Shown one piece after another: positions 7,070 through 11,760 of a stretch of 11,760 bases of DNA. The translations under genes and the position numbers were made by a program. The first letter of the stretch is position 1; each line of letters starts with the position of its first letter. This DNA is from an uncultured Bacteroidota bacterium (GTDB taxonomy: Bacteria > Bacteroidota > Bacteroidia > Flavobacteriales > Flavobacteriaceae): NCBI GenBank assembly GCA_903920835.1, contig CAIXNQ010000193.1, positions 1 through 11,760 on the forward strand, in the 5' to 3' direction. A model generated the notes under the pieces. That model was not told the DNA's origin. It saw only the letters and a program-made list of their open reading frames with translations, and made no database searches.

Positions 7070-8968
7070 TCAATACGCCCTAGCATCTTTTCCTTCATAG
7101 AAATTCATAAAGGCTTTGTTGACTACTCTATTGCCGCCTGGAGTAGGATAATCTCCTGTGAAATACCAATCTCCTAAATTTTTTGGACAAGCAATATGTA
7201 AACTTTCTACTGTTTGAAAAATTATTTTAACAGCTGCATTAATATCTTCTGGATAGAGCAATTGGGCTATTTTATCAGAAACTTCTTGGTCGGTAAATGG
7301 TTGGTAAATTTCTGTTACGTAATTAACGACTTCGTGATCTTTAAAGTTGGCTTGTGCCTTACATTTTAAATAAACTTCATCTATAATTTTGTTTAGATTT
7401 CGTTCTTTCAGTAAAGCCAAAGCAGCCTGAAAAGCGATTAATCCTTCTAGTTTTGCCATGTCAATTCCGTAGCAATCTGGATAACGAATTTGGGGTGCAG
7501 ACGAAACAACAACAATCTTTTTAGGATTCAATCGCCCCATCATTTTTAGAATACTTTTTTTGAGTGTAGTGCCTCGAACGATGCTGTCATCAATAATTAC
7601 TAAGTTGTCCGTAGGTTTGATTACGCCATAAGTAACGTCATAAACATGGGCAACTAAGTCATCGCGGCTGCTGTCTTCGGTGATGAAAGTTCTTAGTTTG
7701 GCATCTTTAATGGCAATTTTTTCGGTTCTGATTTTTACAGACAGAATTTCTTCTAGTTTTTCTTTGGTTAATGTTTTTCTGTGGTCTAGTATAAATTGAT
7801 TTTTTCTGTGGTTCAAAAAATCATTTGCGGCTTCAACCATGCCATAAAAAGAGGTCTCGGCAGTATTTGGAATGTAAGAAAATACTGTATTGTCGGTGTC
7901 GTTTTCAATAGCGTCTAACACGGCAGGCAAGACCAATTTCCCGAGTGCTTTGCGCTCTTGATAAATTTCTGCATCGCTTCCTCTGGAGAAATAAATACGT
8001 TCAAACGAACACGCTTTTTTCTCGGTCGGAGTTATGATTTCTTCTTGTGTAACGGTGTTATTTTTCTTGATTATTAAAGCATTTCCGGGTTGCAATTCTT
8101 GTACTTTTTCAAAAGCAACATTAAACACTGTTTGAATTACGGGGCGTTCGGAGGCAACAACTACAATTTCTTCGTCTTCAAAAAAATAGGCCGGACGAAT
8201 ACCTGCCGGGTCTCTAAAAACAAAGGCATCTCCGTGACCAAATAATCCCGACATGGCATAACCACCGTCCCAACCTTTTGAAGCTCTTTTTAGAATTTTG
8301 GCTATCTCTAATTTCTCTGCAATAACAGGCGAAGCTTCTCTTTTTGACAAGCCGTTTATTTTGCACTCTTGATACAAATCGGTTACTTCATCATCAAGGA
8401 AGTGACCAATTTTTTCCATTACGGTTACCGTGTCGGCAAGTTCTTTAGGATGTTGTCCAAGCTCCACCAAACTATTGAACAGCTCAGTCACATTGGTCAT
8501 ATTAAAATTTCCAGCAATGATTAAATTTCGGTGCATCCAATTGTTTTGTCTTAAAAAAGGATGTACACTTTCGATACTGTTTTTGCCAAAAGTGCCATAA
8601 CGAACGTGGCCCAAAAACAACTCTCCGATGTAGGGAATATTCTCTTTTTGCCAAGCCACATCATCTATGCGTTCTGGATGCAAAGCCAACTCCTCGTTAA
8701 TGCGTGCATTAATTTGGTCAAAAACATCTTGTATGGGTTGTGTCTGGTTGGACCGCACGCGACTGATATATCTTTTGCCGGGTTCAATATCCAGTTTTAT
8801 CGAAGCAAAACCGGCGCCGTCTTGACCTCTATTGTGTTGTTTTTCCATCAACAAATACATTTTTTGGATTCCGTAGAAAGCCGAGCCGTATTTGTCTTTA
8901 TAGAACTGTAAAGGTTTTTTTAATCTTAAAAGGGCAATGCCACATTCGTGTTTTATTGAGTCGCTCAT
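7070..8968 (-). CDS. purF: Amidophosphoribosyltransferase (glutamine PRPP amidotransferase), long Bacteroidota form
   Basis: Catalyses the first committed step of purine synthesis: PRPP plus glutamine to 5-phosphoribosylamine. The 632-residue protein opens with an Ntn glutaminase domain: nucleophile C9 in HECGIALL, HNRGQDGAG at 45-53, GHVRYGTFG at 120-128 and GNFNMTN at 153-159. The phosphoribosyltransferase domain has CSFERIYFSRGSD at 320-332 and the PRPP loop VIIDDSIVRGTT at 457-468. About 100 residues beyond the standard catalytic core form a C-terminal extension ending in GKDARAY. The frame is open to an ATG at 9013, but the start at 8968 places the cysteine after only eight residues, which would be a removable propeptide, and the extra upstream codons overlap a palindrome; 8968 is therefore chosen. 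The upstream PfkB gene has its own terminator, so purF may have a separate promoter. Confidence 0.92.
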   Translation of the reverse strand: MSDSIKHECGIALLRLKKPLQFYKDKYGSAFYGIQKMYLLMEKQHNRGQDGAGFASIKLDIEPGKRYISRVRSNQTQPIQDVFDQINARINEELALHPERIDDVAWQKENIPYIGELFLGHVRYGTFGKNSIESVHPFLRQNNWMHRNLIIAGNFNMTNVTELFNSLVELGQHPKELADTVTVMEKIGHFLDDEVTDLYQECKINGLSKREASPVIAEKLEIAKILKRASKGWDGGYAMSGLFGHGDAFVFRDPAGIRPAYFFEDEEIVVVASERPVIQTVFNVAFEKVQELQPGNALIIKKNNTVTQEEIITPTEKKACSFERIYFSRGSDAEIYQERKALGKLVLPAVLDAIENDTDNTVFSYIPNTAETSFYGMVEAANDFLNHRKNQFILDHRKTLTKEKLEEILSVKIRTEKIAIKDAKLRTFITEDSSRDDLVAHVYDVTYGVIKPTDNLVIIDDSIVRGTTLKKSILKMMGRLNPKKIVVVSSAPQIRYPDCYGIDMAKLEGLIAFQAALALLKERNLNKIIDEVYLKCKAQANFKDHEVVNYVTEIYQPFTDQEVSDKIAQLLYPEDINAAVKIIFQTVESLHIACPKNLGDWYFTGDYPTPGGNRVVNKAFMNFYEGKDARAY

Positions 8969-8991
8969 GGTTCTAGTTATAGTAGTTAGGG

Positions 8992-9019
8992 CAATTTTAA
9001 AGACAAGTTGCAACTTGTC
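8992..9019 (-). promoter_or_regulatory. Perfect 18-bp palindrome upstream of purF, possible operator
   Basis: GACAAGTTGCAACTTGTC at 9002-9019 equals its own reverse complement over all 18 bases. Two bases downstream on the minus strand is TAAAATTG (8992-8999), one mismatch from the -7 consensus TAnnTTTG. If that is the purF -7 element, the palindrome occupies the promoter spacer, a position suited to a dimeric repressor. No clear -33 element is visible. A role as an mRNA hairpin is the alternative. Confidence 0.45.
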
Positions 9020-9030
9020 CGAAGGTCTGT

Positions 9031-9063
9031 TTTAATTAAAAATGCCCCGACATTTCGAGGCAT
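9031..9063 (-). terminator. Terminator of the PfkB kinase gene
   Basis: On the minus strand ATGCCTCGA (9063-9055) pairs with TCGGGGCAT (9050-9042) around a 4-nt AATG loop; the only imperfection is one U-G pair, which becomes an A-C mismatch on the plus strand, so the element is oriented. TTTTTAATTAAA follows. It lies just past the PfkB stop and ahead of purF. Confidence 0.85.
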
Positions 9064-9067
9064 AAAT

Positions 9068-9994
9068 TTATTGTAATTCAATATCAAATTGGGTTAAGGC
9101 TTTAAATTGTTTCAAGCGTTCTTGAACTGCTTCTTTTTTCAAACCCACCATTCGTTCGGTGCCAAATTTCTCTACACAAAACGAAGCCAAATTAGAGCCA
9201 TGGATAATGGCGTTTTTCAAGTTATTGAAAGAAATGTTTTCGCTTTGAGCAATATATCCAGCAAATCCACCGGCAAAAGTGTCGCCAGCACCAGTTGGGT
9301 CAAAAACCTCTTCGAGCGGCAATGCAGGAGCAAAGAAAACGTCTTTGTTGTGAAATAAAAGTGCGCCGTGTTCTCCTTTTTTAATCACCACATATTTTGG
9401 TCCCATGGTGTGGATTTTGGCAGCGGCTTTCACTAATGAATATTCGCCAGATAACTGTCTTGCTTCTTCGTCGTTGATGGTAATTACGTCCACACGCTTT
9501 ATCACGTCAAGCAACTCGGGAAGTGCACAATCCATCCAAAAATTCATGGTGTCGAGCACAACCAACTTTGGTTTGGCAGTCAATTGATTCAAAACGCCGG
9601 TTTGAACAATCGGGTGCAAGTTGCCTAGCATCAACACGTCGGCGTCTTTAAAATTATTGGGAACCACAGGATTGAAATCTGCCAAGACATTTAATTCGGT
9701 GATTAACGTATCTCTTGAGTTCAAATCGTTGTGATATTTTCCGCTCCAGAAGAACGTTTTGCCTCCTTTGACGATTTCAATTCCAGAGATGTCAATGTTT
9801 CTGTCGGTCAATAAATCTAAATATTCTTGAGGAAAATCATCGCCAACTACAGAAACAATAGCCGATTGTACGTTGAAATGCGAAGCCGAAAGCCCTATAT
9901 AAGTTCCTGCACCGCCCAAAATTTTATCGGTTTTTCCGAAAGGGGTTTCTATAGCATCAAAAGCAACTGTTCCAACTATTAAAAGTTTATTCAT
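9068..9994 (-). CDS. PfkB-family (ribokinase-like) carbohydrate or nucleoside kinase
   Basis: ATP-dependent kinase of the ribokinase superfamily, 308 residues, cytosolic. The N-terminal signature has the glycine pair in KILGGAGTYIGLSA (24-37), and the C-terminal PfkB signature DPTGAGDTFAGGFAGY begins at 232, with the catalytic base D238 and the anion-hole glycines intact. TINDEEARQLSG in the middle is the usual TxNxxE region. The substrate is not fixed by these motifs: ribose, other sugars, or a nucleoside such as adenosine are all possible. It lies directly upstream of purF on the same strand, but a terminator separates them. A full consensus promoter precedes it. The ATG at 9994 gives the typical short lead (MNKLLIVGTVAFD) into the first beta strand. 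Confidence 0.88.
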   Translation of the reverse strand: MNKLLIVGTVAFDAIETPFGKTDKILGGAGTYIGLSASHFNVQSAIVSVVGDDFPQEYLDLLTDRNIDISGIEIVKGGKTFFWSGKYHNDLNSRDTLITELNVLADFNPVVPNNFKDADVLMLGNLHPIVQTGVLNQLTAKPKLVVLDTMNFWMDCALPELLDVIKRVDVITINDEEARQLSGEYSLVKAAAKIHTMGPKYVVIKKGEHGALLFHNKDVFFAPALPLEEVFDPTGAGDTFAGGFAGYIAQSENISFNNLKNAIIHGSNLASFCVEKFGTERMVGLKKEAVQERLKQFKALTQFDIELQ

Positions 9995-10038
9995 TTTATT
10001 GACATTACGAGATTAAAATCAATCTCAAATTTGAAGGG

Positions 10039-10070
10039 CAAAGATAGCTTTTAAGATTTAGAGTTGCAAA
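10039..10070 (-). promoter_or_regulatory. Promoter of the PfkB kinase gene
   Basis: On the minus strand TTTG (10070-10067), a 20-nt spacer and TATCTTTG (10046-10039) match the Bacteroidota promoter, predicting a leader of about 35-40 nt. Two GTTGCAA copies (10063-10069 and 10075-10081) overlap and flank the -33 element and share the core of the palindrome before purF. Confidence 0.75.
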
Positions 10071-10086
10071 GAAAGTTGCAATGGCA

Positions 10087-10268
10087 AAAAAGAAGAAAGA
10101 GGGAAGAAAATAGTGAAAAGAGGGAAGAAAATAGAGAAAAGAGGAAAGAAAAAAGGGGGAAGATTAAAGAAAATAGAGAAAAGAGGAAAGAAAAAAGAGG
10201 GAAGATTAAAGATAAAAGATAAAAGAGGAAAGAAAAAAGAGGGAAGATTAAAGAAAAAAGAGGGAAAC
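10087..10268. repeat. GA-rich tandem repeat with 21/42-bp period
   Basis: The plus strand is almost pure purine here, with only scattered T. The marker GAGGGAAG/GAGGAAAG recurs at 10099, 10120, 10141, 10183 and 10225, spaced 21, 21, 42 and 42 bases. A second GAGGGAAG-type marker sits 14 bases after each of the last three, and GAGGGAAAC at 10260 is 21 bases after the last of these. A frame through it would encode only a Lys/Arg-rich repeat from a GTG start, and the other strand only a Phe/Pro/Leu-rich one; I do not accept either as a gene. It lies between the PfkB promoter and the second array. Confidence 0.8.
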
Positions 10269-10336
10269 AGCTTGATGATAGCAGTTTTTTTTAGGCTAAA
10301 AAATTTCGATTTTATCAAAGAAGAGTTCTCGAAATA

Positions 10337-10588
10337 ATTAAAAGTATAAAAATACATCTTAAAAGTATAAAATAATATCTTTAAAGCATTTAATTATACC
10401 TTAAAAGTAGCTTTTAAATACTTCAAAGTAGCTTCTAAATACTTCAAAGTAGCTTCTAAATACTTCAAAGTAGTTACTAAAAGCTAATAAGCATCTAATG
10501 AAAATATCAAAGTAGTTGCTGAGTTCTTTAAAGTATCATTTGAATCCTAAAAAGTATCATTTAACACTTTCAAAGTATCATTTAATTT
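10337..10588 (+). repeat. Phased array of twelve 21-bp repeats abutting a promoter
   Basis: Units start at 10337, 10358, 10379, 10400, 10421, 10442, 10463, 10484, 10505, 10526, 10547 and 10568 with no insertion or deletion. The best units (10421 and 10442, identical) read CTTC, then AAAGTA, then GCTTCTAAATA. The G of the AAAGTA core falls at 10344 and every 21 bases to 10575; two units (10379 and 10484) have C instead of T after it. Outer units are diverged but keep the phase. The junction of neighbouring units forms a dyad, TACTT-ca-AAGTA, in the central copies. A thirteenth, very degraded unit may cover the promoter spacer. There are no unique spacers, so it is not CRISPR, and stops in all frames across the array exclude a coding repeat. 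It ends at the -33 element of the next gene. Confidence 0.93.
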
Positions 10589-10616
10589 GATTTTAATCAC
10601 TATTTTTATAATTTTG
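10586..10616 (+). promoter_or_regulatory. Promoter of the array-linked HTH/coiled-coil gene
   Basis: TTTG at 10586-10589, a 19-nt spacer and TAATTTTG at 10609-10616 match the Bacteroidota promoter fully. The predicted start near 10621-10623 leaves a leader of about 20 nt before the ATG at 10641 and rules out the longer frame beginning at 10587. The last 21-bp repeat ends at 10588, overlapping the -33 element by three bases. Confidence 0.75.
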
Positions 10617-10640
10617 CTGAAAAATAAAACTGTTTCTACC

Positions 10641-10985
10641 ATGAAAAAGAGCAAAAACAGCATCAATACTGGGATAATTATTAAAGATTTGATTAAAGAA
10701 TTGAAATTATCCAATCCGGAAATTCAAGCTGCCATTGGCAGAAAAGGTAATGCCATGTTTAAATATTTTAGAAATTCCAGCATTCAAACCGATATTTTGA
10801 TCGATTTGAGCTATGCTATGAACTTTAATATTTTTCAAATCATTGCCAATCAATTGCCCGCCGAAATGAGAAAAGTTAGTCACGACAACCAGAAAACAGA
10901 AGAACAACAACGCATTGCAGTGCTTGAAGAAGAGATTAAAATCTTGAAAGCACAGCTAGATATTGTGATGAAGTTGAAGGGGTAG
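10641..10985 (+). CDS. Small predicted DNA-binding protein: HTH-like N-terminus with coiled-coil tail
   Basis: I do not recognise a named family with certainty. The 114-residue protein has an N-terminal part (about 10-72) resembling small XRE-like helix-turn-helix domains: GIIIKDLIKELKLSNPEIQAAIG looks like helices 1-2, GNAMFKYFRNSSIQTDILIDLS fits a recognition helix and the next helix, and NFNIFQIIANQLP closes it. A basic KKSK start precedes it. Residues 86-113 (EEQQRIAVLEEEIKILKAQLDIVMKLK) show leucine/isoleucine heptad spacing, suggesting a coiled-coil dimer. There is no catalytic motif, signal peptide or membrane segment. The promoter just upstream supports the ATG at 10641. The immediate upstream array of dyad-bearing repeats suggests that the protein could bind it and regulate itself; this is inference. 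No terminator is visible before the next gene. Confidence 0.75.
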   Translation: MKKSKNSINTGIIIKDLIKELKLSNPEIQAAIGRKGNAMFKYFRNSSIQTDILIDLSYAMNFNIFQIIANQLPAEMRKVSHDNQKTEEQQRIAVLEEEIKILKAQLDIVMKLKG

Positions 10986-10993
10986 TGAAGGTA

Positions 10994-11027
10994 TTGAGCA
11001 AAATTTAAACAAAATCATCTAAGTTTG
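10994..11027 (+). promoter_or_regulatory. Probable promoter of the OmpA-like gene
   Basis: TTG at 10994-10996, a 23-nt spacer and TAAGTTTG at 11020-11027. The -7 element is a full consensus match; the spacer is at the long end of the accepted range. It predicts a leader of about 65 nt. Confidence 0.55.
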
Positions 11028-11097
11028 AAATCCGTCAGAATAGAAGATTTCTATAGATTTAAAAAAAATTGAAAATAATTTTCCTTAAATTCGTTCC

Positions 11098-11490
11098 ATG
11101 AAAATAAAATTAACTTTAAGTATAGCATTGATTTTGCTGTCTTTTCAATTGACAAAAGCTCAGGAACAATTTGCTATTTATTTTGAAAGCAACAAATCTG
11201 ACTTGACAAATCTAGAAAACAAAAGGCTTCAAGAATGGATTTCGTTGCACAGGGACAGCAAGATTGTTGCCATCAACGGCTTTGCAGATGAAGACGGAAC
11301 GAATCATTCAAACGAGGTTTTGGCACAAAAACGTGTTGATTTTATTTTTAAAAAAGTAAACGGGAAAATAACAATACGAGAAGATTTTAAATCTATAAGT
11401 TTTGGCGAACAATTTAGTCAAACTAAAAACAAAGCTGCAAACAGAAAAGTTGCGATTTATTATATTCTTGCCAAAGATTTTATAAATTAG
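11098..11490 (+). CDS. Small exported OmpA-like domain protein
   Basis: A 130-residue secreted protein. Residues 1-21 form a signal peptide (basic MKIK, a hydrophobic core LTLSIALILLSFQL, then TKA before QEQF), with no lipobox cysteine, so it should be released into the periplasm or outer face rather than lipid-anchored. The rest is a minimal OmpA C-terminal-like domain: FAIYFESNKSDLT as the first strand, IVAINGFADEDGTNHSNEVLAQKRVDFI with the D and R of the peptidoglycan-binding pattern, and NRKVAIYY at 116-123 near the end. There is no beta barrel or TPR/PD40 extension, which is short for this group. It probably binds peptidoglycan; no partner is visible. It has its own promoter and is followed by a strong terminator. 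Confidence 0.82.
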   Translation: MKIKLTLSIALILLSFQLTKAQEQFAIYFESNKSDLTNLENKRLQEWISLHRDSKIVAINGFADEDGTNHSNEVLAQKRVDFIFKKVNGKITIREDFKSISFGEQFSQTKNKAANRKVAIYYILAKDFIN

Positions 11491-11507
11491 TATAATTAAC
11501 GACCTGG

Positions 11508-11555
11508 AAAGGACTAATTATTCGCCTAATAAGCGTTTAATTAGTCCTTTTTTTT
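11508..11555 (+). terminator. Strong terminator after the OmpA-like gene
   Basis: AAAGGACTAATTA at 11508-11520 pairs perfectly with 11538-11550 (13 bp); after a TT/TT mismatch an inner CGC/GCG stem (11523-11525, 11533-11535) closes a 7-nt loop. Eight T (11548-11555) follow. The minus strand has no comparable T tract, so it works in the plus direction. Only 22 nt separate its end from the next ATG. Confidence 0.92.
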
Positions 11556-11564
11556 ATTTTACAC

Positions 11565-11568
11565 GGAG
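11565..11568 (+). promoter_or_regulatory. Shine-Dalgarno-like GGAG before the ChaB-family gene
   Basis: GGAG lies 9 nt before the ATG at 11578. Such sites are uncommon in Bacteroidota, and the other starts in this window are preceded by A/T-rich leaders, so it both supports this start and is atypical. Confidence 0.5.
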
Positions 11569-11577
11569 TAGAAATAC

Positions 11578-11760
11578 ATGCCCTACAATTCTAATTTTGT
11601 TATGCCGTCAGCTCCCGCAGATATGCCAGAAGGGGCTAAATCAATTTTATCGTCTACTTATAGTTCAATACGTTCTGAATGGGTTAAAAATCATCCCGAT
11701 GATAAAGAAAACGCTGATAATAAAGAAAGTGCCGCAAAAATATCTTGGGCGGCTGTTAAA
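11578..11760 (+). CDS. ChaB-family protein, N-terminal part (3' end outside window)
   Basis: An open frame from ATG 11578 runs 61 codons to the window edge: MPYNSNFVMPSAPADMPEG, then AKSILSSTYSSIRSEWVKNH, a charged DDKENADNKES stretch, and AAKISWAAVK. The order LPEG-like motif, helix with a conserved tryptophan, acidic/basic linker and final WAAVK is the pattern of the small ChaB fold (typically about 60-80 residues, with a C-terminal K/R-rich end beyond this window). ChaB was named as a regulator of the cation transporter ChaA in E. coli, and relatives occur in phages, but its molecular role is poorly defined; nothing here shows a cation transporter. It begins 22 nt after the T tract of a strong terminator, which leaves no room for a normal promoter downstream of that hairpin. 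Confidence 0.82.
   Translation, partial: MPYNSNFVMPSAPADMPEGAKSILSSTYSSIRSEWVKNHPDDKENADNKESAAKISWAAVK

Noticed and set aside
8969..9013. Fifteen-codon N-terminal extension of PurF
   Set aside because: It overlaps the palindrome and would put the catalytic cysteine 24 residues in; the start at 8968 gives the usual 632 residues.
10113..10337. Lys/Arg-rich 74-codon frame across the GA-rich repeat
   Set aside because: It starts at GTG without any promoter or ribosome site, its composition is only the translation of a purine repeat, and it ends where the repeat decays.
10058..10357. Phe/Pro/Leu-rich 99-codon frame on the minus strand
   Set aside because: It is the complement of the purine tract, overlaps the PfkB promoter and shows no domain or initiation signal; the apparent membrane-like character comes from poly-pyrimidine DNA.
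10337..10588. CRISPR array or heptad-coding repeat
   Set aside because: Units are contiguous with no unique spacers and there are no cas genes. One plus frame reads as a seven-residue repeat over the central copies, but stops interrupt it at about 10484.
10587..10640. Eighteen-codon N-terminal extension of the HTH-like protein
   Set aside because: It begins at TTG inside the -33 element and spans the -7 element, so it would not be on the transcript.
11578..11760. Start of a prophage
   Set aside because: A single partial ChaB-family gene with an unusual ribosome site is not enough; no phage structural, integrase or attachment sequence is visible.

Overview
The window looks like a chromosomal segment of a Flavobacterium-like member of the Bacteroidota. 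The DNA is AT-rich. Genes are mostly preceded by A/T-rich leaders without Shine-Dalgarno sequences. Several upstream regions carry the Bacteroidota housekeeping promoter pattern (TTTG, 19-23 nt, TAnnTTTG). The gene content also fits: a Porin_10-like barrel, a 632-residue PurF, a bacterial GGGP synthase beside a phosphopantetheinyl transferase, a LytTR regulator and Rhs debris. The assignment is inferred from content and promoter style, not from a marker gene.

Layout. 1-2145 (+): the 3' end of an outer-membrane porin, cystathionine beta-synthase and a DEDDh exonuclease, closely spaced and probably co-transcribed. 2146-2503: AT-rich gap with a perfect 13-bp hairpin between convergent genes. 2504-3820 (-): adenosylhomocysteinase. 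4024-5413 (+): Sfp-type phosphopantetheinyl transferase and GGGP/heptaprenylglyceryl-phosphate synthase, 19 nt apart. 5792-6493 (+): an orphan LytTR response regulator with its own promoter and terminator. 6785-7030 (+): a decayed fragment of an Rhs core, not an intact gene. 7070-8968 (-): PurF. 9068-9994 (-): a PfkB-family kinase. 10087-10640: two back-to-back repeat arrays, first a GA-rich 21/42-bp array, then twelve perfectly phased 21-bp units running into the -33 element of the next promoter. 10641-10985 (+): a small predicted DNA-binding protein with a coiled-coil tail. 11098-11490 (+): a small exported OmpA-like protein with a strong terminator. 11578-end (+): the 5' part of a ChaB-family gene.

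How the genes connect. AhcY releases homocysteine from S-adenosylhomocysteine and CBS consumes homocysteine, so both sit at the methyl-cycle/transsulfuration junction, although they lie on opposite strands. PurF starts purine synthesis; the upstream PfkB kinase may act on a ribose-type sugar or nucleoside, but nothing fixes its substrate. The PPTase/GGGPS pair links carrier-protein activation with an ether-lipid precursor enzyme.

The most unusual part is 10087-10985. A phased 252-bp array of 21-bp units (two helical turns each) ends exactly at the promoter of a small HTH-like/coiled-coil protein, next to a second array of unrelated sequence with the same 21-bp base period. This looks like a self-contained DNA-binding-protein/operator-array module. 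Its function is not established by the sequence.
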